Shown here one piece after another: positions 1 to 6,867 of a stretch of 9,282 bases of DNA (its first letter is position 1; each line of letters opens with the position of its first letter). The position numbers and the translations under genes were made by a program. Under the pieces are notes generated by a model that was given only the letters and a program-made list of their open reading frames with translations, was not told the DNA's origin and ran no database searches. Source of the DNA: an uncultured cyanobacterium (GTDB lineage: Bacteria > Cyanobacteriota > Cyanobacteriia > PCC-6307 > Cyanobiaceae); assembly GCA_903921295.1 (NCBI GenBank), contig CAIXOZ010000199.1, positions 1 to 9,282 of the forward strand, given 5' to 3'.

Positions 1-2038
1 CATTGGCGATCACGGCATAGGCGCGGGCCATCTCATAGAGCAGCGTTTCGCGTCCGCCAAGCACCATGTTGTAATCACTCTCCAACGGGGTGGTGATCCC
101 CAGCTGGCGAGCCAGACGCAGCACCCGCGCCAGCCCGACCGTCTCCGCAAGGCGGAGGGCGACCACATTCTCGGATTGGGCCAGTCCATCGGCCATTGTC
201 ATCGCACCTGCGCCGCTGCGACAGCCGGAGACGTAAGCCAGACGGGCGCAGGAGATCAGCGCGGAGGGGGCAATGCCGGCCTGGAGAGCCGACAGATAAG
301 TGAACAACTTGAAGGTCGAGCCCGGCTGACGCAGCGCCTGGACCCGGTCATAACTGGAGTTCTCATAATCCCCCCCTCCGACGTAGGCCAGGATGTCGCC
401 ATTTTCATAATTGAGGGAAATCAAAGCCCCCTGGGTCAGGCCGGCTCTGGCCGCCGGACCTTCGAGGAAACGCTTCATCTCCTCCTGCGCAAGCTTCTGC
501 AGGCCAGGATTGATCGTGCTGACGACGACATAATTTCCACCAAGACTCGGATCACTGAGATCGAGACCGAACCGGGCTCCCTGCAGTTCCCCTACCACGT
601 AGTCGCTGAAGAAGGGATAACTCTGAAAGCTGCTGGCCCGACAGGCTGACGGGTCGATGTTCAACGGACGACGGCGGGCATCAATCGAGGCCTGTTCACC
701 CAGATAACCTTGCTCGTGCATTCGCTGAAGCACAAGATCGCGGCGTTCACGGCCCCAGCTTGGATGCTCGGTATTGCAAGGGCTATAACCATTGGGATTC
801 GGAAGCAACCCCACAAGAAATGCCGCTTCCTGAACATCGAGATCAGCCGCACCCTTGCGGAAATACAATCGGGAGGCTTGCTCAAAGCCCTCGGTACCGA
901 GGCCGAGATAGGCCCGATCCAGATACATCTTCATGATCTGGTTCTTGCTGTAGCCCACCTCCAGCTGAAGGGCCACCCAGAGCTCGCGCAGTTTGCGGGT
1001 GAGGCTCAGATCATTGCCGACGTCCGGGTAATAGAGCCGTGCCACCTGCTGGGTGAGCCCGCTGGCACCGCCACTGCGACGCACGAGCGAACGGCCGACG
1101 CCATACAGATCAAGGCCGCTGTTCCAGCCGAAGCGCGCATCCTCTGACGCCAGCAGCGCCTGGCGCAGGACCATCGGATAGGAACTCAGCGACGGCAAGG
1201 CCGTGGCGGACCCCTCCTTGGCATCGATCTGGCGACCATCGCTGGAAAGGATCTTCACCGGGCCGGAGATCAGCCGGATCCGGGATCCGCCTCCCAGGGA
1301 CGCGGCCGTGAGCAGGCTGGTGACCAGCAGCGCCGAACCGACAAGGGCTCCGAGGCCGAGGCGATGGATGGTGCGCTCCAGGGCACTGCGGGGATGCCGA
1401 TACAGCAGCGACGGTGCATTTCCCTTGAGCGGGGAGCCGAAATGAACCCGATCGCCGTCGCGAAGACGGATTGAGCGGATGCGTCGATCACGGTGGAACA
1501 GGCCATTGGCCGAATTGAAATCCTCAAGAGCAAAATCGCGATCAGCAGGATGCTCCCGCTCGAGGATGGCGTGCACCCTGCTGAGGTTGGCCGAAGCGAC
1601 CGACAGATCGCAGCCGGGATCACGACCGAGTCTGTAGCGACGCGGTTCGAGGGGCGTGATGCTGACCTGCTGCTCCCCCGACCAGAGTTCCAACCAGACC
1701 GGGCGCTGGCGCAGCGCCGTCCAGGCCGCGGCCATCGCCTGCTGCCGTTGGCGCCAGGCCCCCCGCCGGGACGCCCGCAGGAGATCAGCCCAGAGATCCC
1801 GAGTGGTCGGTGCTGACCCGGGGAGCGCGGAATCGACTGGCGCCGGTTTCTCCGTTGTTGGGACTGCGCCTGAAGCCACCGGTTGTGACGGTCCCGCAAG
1901 ATCAGCGGCTGTGGATGGAGTGCCCGGGAATGCAGGCACGGGGCCAGAAGGCGGTGAAGGATCGGGCTCCAACCCCGAGGCGCCTGAGCCTTCAGGCCCC
2001 GATGATTGAGGCCCGGGCGTTGGATTCGGCTCCGTCAT
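1..2038 (-). CDS. Class A penicillin-binding protein with N-terminal FHA domain (C-terminus beyond window)
   Basis: This is a bifunctional peptidoglycan synthase (glycosyltransferase family 51 plus transpeptidase); 679 codons are visible and the 3' end lies outside. I translated the minus strand by hand from ATG at 2038. Residues 1-80 are a Pro/Ser/Thr/Gly-rich disordered leader. An FHA domain follows with the canonical residues G138-R139, S153-R-V-H156 and N178-G179. One membrane helix spans about 227-250, so FHA is cytoplasmic and the enzyme domains face the periplasm. The glycosyltransferase shows E299-D300 in EDARFGWNSGLD, then GASGLTQQVAR and RKLRELWVALQLE. The transpeptidase shows the catalytic S574-T-F-K577 (PGSTFK) and S622-E-N624; the KTG motif would lie beyond base 1. 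Oddities: the usual His of EDxxFxxHxGxD is Asn306, and the STI of GGSTITQQ reads SGL. It diverges from the kinase operon. Domain assignment is firm; regulation by phosphorylation is inference. Confidence 0.95.
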   Translation of the reverse strand, partial: MTEPNPTPGPQSSGPEGSGASGLEPDPSPPSGPVPAFPGTPSTAADLAGPSQPVASGAVPTTEKPAPVDSALPGSAPTTRDLWADLLRASRRGAWRQRQQAMAAAWTALRQRPVWLELWSGEQQVSITPLEPRRYRLGRDPGCDLSVASANLSRVHAILEREHPADRDFALEDFNSANGLFHRDRRIRSIRLRDGDRVHFGSPLKGNAPSLLYRHPRSALERTIHRLGLGALVGSALLVTSLLTAASLGGGSRIRLISGPVKILSSDGRQIDAKEGSATALPSLSSYPMVLRQALLASEDARFGWNSGLDLYGVGRSLVRRSGGASGLTQQVARLYYPDVGNDLSLTRKLRELWVALQLEVGYSKNQIMKMYLDRAYLGLGTEGFEQASRLYFRKGAADLDVQEAAFLVGLLPNPNGYSPCNTEHPSWGRERRDLVLQRMHEQGYLGEQASIDARRRPLNIDPSACRASSFQSYPFFSDYVVGELQGARFGLDLSDPSLGGNYVVVSTINPGLQKLAQEEMKRFLEGPAARAGLTQGALISLNYENGDILAYVGGGDYENSSYDRVQALRQPGSTFKLFTYLSALQAGIAPSALISCARLAYVSGCRSGAGAMTMADGLAQSENVVALRLAETVGLARVLRLARQLGITTPLESDYNMVLGGRETLLYEMARAYAVIAN

Positions 2039-2094
2039 CGGGATCAACTCGAAGGCGCCCGGCCCTAGGCTAGATCGAAGCAGCCCATGATTCG
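2039..2094. promoter_or_regulatory. Divergent intergenic region, probable back-to-back promoters
   Basis: These 56 bases are the only non-coding sequence between the FHA-PBP gene (minus strand) and the signalling operon (plus strand), so promoters for both must lie here or inside the opposing genes. An AT-richer patch, CCTAGGCTAGATC at about 2064-2076, contains weak -10-like hexamers on both strands. I see no convincing -35 box, operator or strong ribosome binding site. A GAAG at 2077-2080 lies 14 bases before the TTG at 2095, which is far for a Shine-Dalgarno site. Confidence 0.35.
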
Positions 2095-2367
2095 TTGCAG
2101 CGCCAACGCGATCCCTGGGAACCATTTCGCCTCTGGCTGGCGCTGACGATCGGTGTCTACGCCTTGCGGGCGACCTTTGCGGCCTCCTGGCTCGGCGCCA
2201 TCCCAGGCTGGGTGCTGCTGATCATGGTGCAGGTGGCCCTGGTCCTGGCCAGTCGGGCGCTGCTGTTCCCCGGTCGTGTCACCCCCTACCGCGAAGGCGA
2301 TCGTGGCTGGTGGTCCGACCTCCGGGACGACTGGCAGCTCTGGTGGCAACGCAGGCGCCAGCCATGA
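2095..2367 (+). CDS. Small hydrophobic membrane protein, unknown function
   Basis: This is a 90-residue protein that I do not recognise. An in-frame stop at 2071-2073 leaves TTG at 2095 as the only plausible start; the ATG at 2087 is in another frame and ends after 18 codons. Residues about 13-32 and 34-55 are hydrophobic and may form a two-helix hairpin broken around G36-P37. The C-terminal third is charged and unusually rich in Trp and Arg (GWWSDLRDDWQLWWQRRR), and looks like an interfacial amphipathic segment. Its stop overlaps the ATG of the FHA gene (ATGA), so the two are probably co-translated and it is likely the first gene of the operon. Membrane location is inferred from hydropathy. 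Gene reality is supported by the overlap and composition rather than by homology. Confidence 0.72.
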   Translation: MQRQRDPWEPFRLWLALTIGVYALRATFAASWLGAIPGWVLLIMVQVALVLASRALLFPGRVTPYREGDRGWWSDLRDDWQLWWQRRRQP

Positions 2368-3206
2368 CCACCTCCCCGCGCCTGGTCCTGAAGAGCGACA
2401 CCAGCAAGGTGGCACGCCTTGATCCGTCCACACCACTGACCATCGGCCGCGCCACCAACAACCGCCTCGCCCTGCCGAACGAGGTCCTGGTGTCCGACCA
2501 CCACGCGGTGGTGCGGTTCTCCGACGACAGGGGCTGGTTGATCTGCGACTGGAAGAGCGAAACCGGCACATTCCTCAATGGGGAGCCCCTGCGGCATTGC
2601 CGGCAGCTGCGCGATGGGGCCGCCATCGGCCTCGGACCTCAGGGACCTGTGCTGCTCTTCCAGGATGGTGCAGCGACGGCACCGGCACAGGCCCAGGCAA
2701 CGACAGGCTTGCCGCAGACTCCGCCTCGTGCGGCCGGCGTCAGCGCCCAGACCGCAGCCCGAACAGGTCACTCAACAGCACCAGGCCCAGCTCCGGCGCC
2801 CACCAACCAGGCCGATGCCGGTCCTGTCCGAACGGGGTCGAACGACTCACCCGCGCGCAGGCCGGCGGGAGCTGGGGAAAGCATCGATTTCCTCGGCGAA
2901 CGCCTGGCCCTCGACCAGATCCTCTCGGTGACAGTGCGCAGCGAACCCCGTCACCCCCACATTTTCAGCTGGTGGCTGCTCCTCTGCCTGGGCAGTCTGC
3001 TGTTGCTGCCCTTCCCGCTGCTCTTCTGGATCTTCGAGGTCGCCGGCCTGGCGGGATGGGTGGTGCTCGGATCCCGCAAGGATCACAGCCTGGTGGTGGT
3101 GCTGCGCAATGGCCTCGCCTACCGGCGCAACTTCGTCAACCGGCCGACGGCACTGTCCCATCGCAATGGCATCCGCCGGGCCCTTGGCCAGAGTCCCGAT
3201 GACTAG
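2364..3206 (+). CDS. FHA-domain protein with C-terminal membrane hairpin
   Basis: This is a 280-residue protein. Start ATG 2364 overlaps the upstream stop; an upstream GTG at 2310 would run through the preceding gene and add no conserved sequence. Residues about 5-95 form an FHA domain, a phosphothreonine-binding module: G28-R29, S44-D-H-H47 and N72-G73 fall at the canonical sites. The usual Arg after the Ser is Asp45, and the Asn of the STNGT motif is Thr67 (SETGTF). A long Ala/Pro/Thr/Gln-rich linker (about 100-175) follows, then a hydrophobic stretch at about 200-236 with aromatic ends, probably two closely spaced helices, and a short basic tail. The FHA domain should therefore be cytoplasmic and membrane-tethered. 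It overlaps the kinase by 8 bases, which suggests it is a phospho-reader or membrane adaptor for that kinase. The partner is inferred; the FHA call is secure. Confidence 0.9.
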   Translation: MTTSPRLVLKSDTSKVARLDPSTPLTIGRATNNRLALPNEVLVSDHHAVVRFSDDRGWLICDWKSETGTFLNGEPLRHCRQLRDGAAIGLGPQGPVLLFQDGAATAPAQAQATTGLPQTPPRAAGVSAQTAARTGHSTAPGPAPAPTNQADAGPVRTGSNDSPARRPAGAGESIDFLGERLALDQILSVTVRSEPRHPHIFSWWLLLCLGSLLLLPFPLLFWIFEVAGLAGWVVLGSRKDHSLVVVLRNGLAYRRNFVNRPTALSHRNGIRRALGQSPDD

Positions 3207-4545
3207 AAGCCCCCGCCTCTGGATGCTGCCCGAGGGGTCCGACCTGGCCTTTGAGGGGTTGCAGGCGCGGGTGACGATCGTGCGGGGCCTGGGGGGAGGC
3301 ACCCAGGGACAGGTGTTTGAAGTGGATGTGGCCGGAGAGCGCATGGCCCTGAAGTGGTACTTCCCCAACAGCATCGCCGCCGATCCGAATCTGGAGCGAC
3401 GGCTTCTGGCCAGCATTCAGGCAACAGCACCCAACCCTTCCTATCTCTGGCCGCTGGCCCTGTTGCGACCGGCGGCCGGGGAATCCACCCGTCTGCCCCT
3501 GGCCGTCCAGAGCTTCGGCTATCTGATGCCGCTGCGGCCGCCCGGATACATCGGTGCCCACGAACATGTGGGCGGGCTGGTGGACATCAGCCTGCAGACG
3601 GTGATGCGATCGAGCTTCTTTCTGGCGGAGGCCTTTCACGACCTCCATCTCCGGGGCCTCTGTTACAAGGACATCTCCCTGATGAACCTGTTTCTCGAAC
3701 CCAGCTCCGGCAGGATCCTGATCTGCGACAACGACAACGTTGCCATCGATGGCCGCGACCCCGGCAGCGTGCTCGGCACCCCTGGCTTCATGGCCCCGGA
3801 GGTGCTGCTAAGGCAGGCGCGACCGGGGGCCAACAGCGATCTTTTTTCGCTTGCGGTTCTGATCTTCCGCCTGCTCACACGCCACGATCCCCTGCTGGGA
3901 TCGCTGGAGCTGGCGATCCGTTGCCTCGATGAACCGGCGCGCCGCCGCCTCTATGGCGAAGATCCCGTGTTCATCTTCGATCCCAGGGATGACCGCAACC
4001 GGCCCGATCCCGAAGCCCATCCCGCCGCGCTGGTCACCTGGCCGATCTATCCCGCCCCCCTGCAGGTGCTGTTCCTGCAGACCTTCGGCATCGGCATGAA
4101 ATCGCCCGAACGACGGGCGCTCACCGGCCAATGGAAACAGGTGCTGGCGCGCACCCTGGATCAACGGAGACTCTGCCCGCACTGCGGTCAGGAGACCTTT
4201 CCCGACCCCGCCGCTCCAGGGCGGTGCTGGAACTGCGGCCGCGAGCTCGGCCCCGGTCTGGCCCTGCAGCTGCCCCATGGGCTGGTACAGGCCGCAGCCG
4301 GCAATGAACTGCACCCCCATCACTTCGACAACCTCCACCCCCAGGGCCTCGGGAACCCGCTGGCACGTCTGGAATCGCACCCCAGCCGCCACGATCTTCT
4401 CGGCCTGCGCAATCTGGATGCGCACCCCTGGCAGGCGCTCCTGAGAAACGGTGAACGCCTCAACGTGGACCCCGGCCAGGTCTGTAATCTCGCGCCACTG
4501 ACCGGGCTCGTCACTCCATCGGGGCCGATCACCCTCCTGCGCTGA
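3199..4545 (+). CDS. Ser/Thr protein kinase-like protein with C-terminal zinc ribbon (TerY-P triad type)
   Basis: This is a 448-residue cytoplasmic kinase. ATG 3199 overlaps the FHA gene and lies just before the conserved fold; an ATG at 3109 would only re-read the upstream gene. The glycine loop is G32-G-G-T-Q-G-Q-V39, the ATP-site lysine K52 (MALKWY). The catalytic loop is Y156-K-D158-I-S-L-M-N163 instead of HRD, the metal site D177-N-D instead of DFG, followed by GTPGFM-A199-P-E201 and SDLFSLAV. K, D, N and D are all present, so activity is plausible despite the altered motifs, which fit the YegI/TerY-P kinase group as I know it. A zinc ribbon follows: C326-x2-C329-x13-C343-x2-C346. The last 95 residues look beta-rich and end in a segment resembling an FHA-like or beta-sandwich tail (GLRNLDAHPWQALL). 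Position between FHA, vWA and PP2C genes supports a phospho-signalling triad. No membrane segment was seen. Confidence 0.88.
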   Translation: MTRSPRLWMLPEGSDLAFEGLQARVTIVRGLGGGTQGQVFEVDVAGERMALKWYFPNSIAADPNLERRLLASIQATAPNPSYLWPLALLRPAAGESTRLPLAVQSFGYLMPLRPPGYIGAHEHVGGLVDISLQTVMRSSFFLAEAFHDLHLRGLCYKDISLMNLFLEPSSGRILICDNDNVAIDGRDPGSVLGTPGFMAPEVLLRQARPGANSDLFSLAVLIFRLLTRHDPLLGSLELAIRCLDEPARRRLYGEDPVFIFDPRDDRNRPDPEAHPAALVTWPIYPAPLQVLFLQTFGIGMKSPERRALTGQWKQVLARTLDQRRLCPHCGQETFPDPAAPGRCWNCGRELGPGLALQLPHGLVQAAAGNELHPHHFDNLHPQGLGNPLARLESHPSRHDLLGLRNLDAHPWQALLRNGERLNVDPGQVCNLAPLTGLVTPSGPITLLR

Positions 4546-4549
4546 CTGC

Positions 4550-5350
4550 ATGGCCTTCCCCAACGTCCGGCTCAGCAACCGGCCCCTGCATTTCATCTAT
4601 CTCTGCGATTGCTCGGGGTCGATGGCGGCTCAGGGCAAGATGCAGGCCCTCAATCAAGCCATCCGCCAATCCCTTCCCGGAATGGCCGACGTGGCCCGCG
4701 AGAATCCGGAAGCGAGGGTTCTGGTGCGGGCGATCAGCTTCTCCGACCGGGCCTTCTGGCACATCCCCGACCCGACCCCGGTGACGGACCTCGTCTGGAC
4801 AGACCTCCAGGCGGGCGGCATCACCGCCATGGGGGAAGCGCTCGAACTGGTAGCCAGCCAGCTGAGCTCGCCGCCGATGGAAGAGCGGGCACTGCCGCCG
4901 GTGCTGGTGCTGATCTCGGACGGTCAGCCCACCGATGACTTTGAGCGGGGCCTGTCCCTGCTGATGCGCCAGCCCTGGGCCCAGAAAGCGGTCCGACTGG
5001 CGATTGCGATGGGCCATGACGCCGATCTTGAGGTCCTGCAGCAGTTCATCGGTCCGGAGCCGTTCCCACGCCTTCCGGAGGGGGAGGTGCCAGGCGCCAG
5101 CGGCCATCAACCGCGGATGGCCGCCAGGAGCAGGTCGCCTCGCCGGCCACTGCAGGCCAGCAACGCCACATCCCTTGCCCAGTACATCCAATGGGCCTCC
5201 ACCGCCGTCGTCGGGGCGGCCTCTCGGCCGGCCAGCCGCCTGGGCGGCGAAGAACTCCACAGCAATCAGAACCAGAGCAACATTCCTTTGCCCGATCTGC
5301 CGCCGACGCTGATGGATCCCACCGACGACATCGGCCCACTGGTGTGGTGA
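4550..5350 (+). CDS. TerY-like von Willebrand factor A (vWA) domain protein
   Basis: This is a 266-residue protein, 4 bases after the kinase stop. The vWA domain covers about residues 10-225 with a complete metal-ion-dependent adhesion site: D20-C-S22-G-S24 (DxSxS), the Thr of GGITAMG, and the Asp of LISDGQPTDD. In the TerY/YegL group such proteins bind a divalent metal and are thought to scaffold a partner kinase and PP2C phosphatase, both of which flank it here. Residues about 171-201 are odd: a Pro/Arg-rich run (PRMAARSRSPRR) sits between FIGPE and LQASNATSLAQYIQW, where I would expect near-contiguity. That may be an insertion. The C-terminal 40 residues look disordered and acidic. The stop overlaps the PP2C start (TGATG). 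No signal peptide, so cytoplasmic. The tellurite link of TerY is not implied, as no terB-F genes are present. Confidence 0.9.
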   Translation: MAFPNVRLSNRPLHFIYLCDCSGSMAAQGKMQALNQAIRQSLPGMADVARENPEARVLVRAISFSDRAFWHIPDPTPVTDLVWTDLQAGGITAMGEALELVASQLSSPPMEERALPPVLVLISDGQPTDDFERGLSLLMRQPWAQKAVRLAIAMGHDADLEVLQQFIGPEPFPRLPEGEVPGASGHQPRMAARSRSPRRPLQASNATSLAQYIQWASTAVVGAASRPASRLGGEELHSNQNQSNIPLPDLPPTLMDPTDDIGPLVW

Positions 5351-6867
5351 TGGGCTCCTGGGCCGTTCCCGAACTGAGCCGGGTGATCGGCGCGTCCCAT
5401 CAGCGCCAGGGCAGGCCCTGTCAGGACGCCGTTCTCGCCCGGGAGTTGCATGATCGCCATGGCGAATGCCTGCAGCTGATGACCGTGGCAGACGGCCACG
5501 GTGGGGCCCGGTACCACCGCTCCGAGGTCGGCAGCCGCCTGGCCTGCGAGCAGGTCGCTGCTGTGATCAGCGATCACCTGACCAGCTGCCCCCTCAGCGA
5601 TCCGGCCTGGGAAACCTGGCTGCAACAAGAACTGCCGCCACTGGTGCAGAGCCGCTGGCTGCGGGCGATCGAAACCGACTGGCAGGAGCAACCCAGCGCA
5701 GGCGAACCCTTTTCCGCCCTGACCTACGGCACAACACTCGGGGTGGTGCTGATGAGCCGCCACTGGTGGGCGGCAGGCGGTCTCGGCGACTGGGACCTCC
5801 TGGCGGTGCCGGCGCAAGGGCCGCCTGCGCTGCTGAACCAGGAGCCCGAGCTCGGCGGCGGCAGCGAAGCCACGGCCAGCCTCTGTCTCGATCAGGCGCC
5901 TGCGCTCTGGCGGCAACGCTGCCAGCTGGTCATGCTCGATCCGGATCAGTCACCCCTGACCCTGCTGCTGAGCAGTGATGGACTGCGCAAATCCTGCGCC
6001 ACCGACGAGGACTACAGGGTCCTGGGGGCCTACCTGTGCGGTTTCAATGGTGCCGATGGTGCGGTGCCTGATCTGGAAGCTGGCGGCGAGCCAGCCGACC
6101 TGGAGGGCGCTCTGGAACGAATCACCCGTGAAGGCAGTGGCGACGACATCAGCGTGGCCATCGGCCGCTGGATCGAGGAGGGGCAGGAAGCAGCGGAGGG
6201 GACGGCCGGCTCCAACCCTGACCACTCGGGCCGGCGCAGATCCCAGGGGCGGAACGAACGGGTGCCGATCCCTGAACCGGGCTCTCTTCGGAGGCGACGT
6301 CCATGGAGCTGGCTGATCCTGGTGGGCCTGGCCGGCGCCATCGGCGTGGCGCTCTGGCTCAGACAACGTGCGCTGGTGCCGACAGGAGCCGATAACGGTC
6401 CGACAGCCGTGCTGCCAGCCATCGATCGTCGTGGCAAGGCCGCTGTGATGCTCAGGATCAACGAACTCTGCAGGCTTGAGAGCGAGATCCGCCGGGCGAC
6501 CCTTCGCACCCGCCGCGAAACCTTCGAGGGATTGCACGCGGGTCGCCAGGATCGGCGAACGCTGCTGCGCCAGGCGGCTCAGGACCCCCTCGGCGCCCTG
6601 ATCGCCTGGAGTCAACCCGAAGCGCAGACCCTGGCTTCACCTGTCAAGCCCAGGCCCGCCGCAGACCTGGTCGCAGACCCGAAGGCAAAACCCGCTCAAG
6701 GTCGGGCTGGCACTGAAGCTCCGCCGTTGGTGAACAGCGACGGCCGGATCGCCGGGCTCGCCGTCTGCCAACCCCTTGCCCAGGATCTCCGCGACGGCTG
6801 GTCAGGCCTGCGGCCAGCCCAACCCCTGGGGCCGGAACGCCCCGCTCGCCCCCAACGACCGCGATGA
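5350..6867 (+). CDS. PP2C-type Ser/Thr phosphatase with a membrane segment and extracytoplasmic tail
   Basis: This is a 505-residue protein starting at ATG 5350 inside the TGATG overlap; reading upstream to 5191 only re-reads the vWA gene. The PP2C domain occupies about residues 5-270: Q25-D26, VAD48-G49-HGG, TYGTTLGVVL, a GDWD in place of the usual GDS, SSD210-G211 and SGD265-D266-IS. These are the metal-binding aspartates of the PPM family, so it should dephosphorylate Ser/Thr using Mn/Mg. An Arg-rich stretch (SLRRRRPWSW) precedes one helix at about 319-340, so by the positive-inside rule the remaining 165 residues are extracytoplasmic. That tail has a helical, charged part (about 360-415) and a Pro/Ala-rich end with two Cys (one in about 375-380, one near 470). 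Its likely job is to reverse phosphorylation by the upstream kinase. The stop overlaps the next start (ATGA). Confidence 0.9.
   Translation: MGSWAVPELSRVIGASHQRQGRPCQDAVLARELHDRHGECLQLMTVADGHGGARYHRSEVGSRLACEQVAAVISDHLTSCPLSDPAWETWLQQELPPLVQSRWLRAIETDWQEQPSAGEPFSALTYGTTLGVVLMSRHWWAAGGLGDWDLLAVPAQGPPALLNQEPELGGGSEATASLCLDQAPALWRQRCQLVMLDPDQSPLTLLLSSDGLRKSCATDEDYRVLGAYLCGFNGADGAVPDLEAGGEPADLEGALERITREGSGDDISVAIGRWIEEGQEAAEGTAGSNPDHSGRRRSQGRNERVPIPEPGSLRRRRPWSWLILVGLAGAIGVALWLRQRALVPTGADNGPTAVLPAIDRRGKAAVMLRINELCRLESEIRRATLRTRRETFEGLHAGRQDRRTLLRQAAQDPLGALIAWSQPEAQTLASPVKPRPAADLVADPKAKPAQGRAGTEAPPLVNSDGRIAGLAVCQPLAQDLRDGWSGLRPAQPLGPERPARPQRPR

Noticed and set aside
176..1147. Plus-strand open reading frames opposite the PBP
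   Set aside because: The minus strand reads a full PBP with SxxK, SxN and glycosyltransferase motifs across the same bases.
2310..2363. Upstream GTG start for the FHA gene
   Set aside because: It would add 18 residues that only re-read the small membrane protein gene; ATG 2364 gives an ATGA overlap and begins just before the FHA fold.
3109..3198. Upstream ATG start for the kinase gene
   Set aside because: The extra 30 residues lie within the FHA gene in another frame and have no kinase content.
4529..5260. Long minus-strand open reading frame of 243 codons opposite the vWA gene
   Set aside because: It is the mirror of a gene with an intact MIDAS site and overlapping neighbours; the translation shows no domain and long antisense frames are expected at this GC content.
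5191..5349. Upstream start for the PP2C gene
   Set aside because: The extra 53 residues are Arg/Gly-rich out-of-frame vWA sequence; ATG 5350 fits the TGATG junction.
4550..5350. Tellurite resistance function for the TerY-like gene
   Set aside because: No terB, terC, terD, terE or terF gene is in the window; the triad occurs without tellurite resistance.
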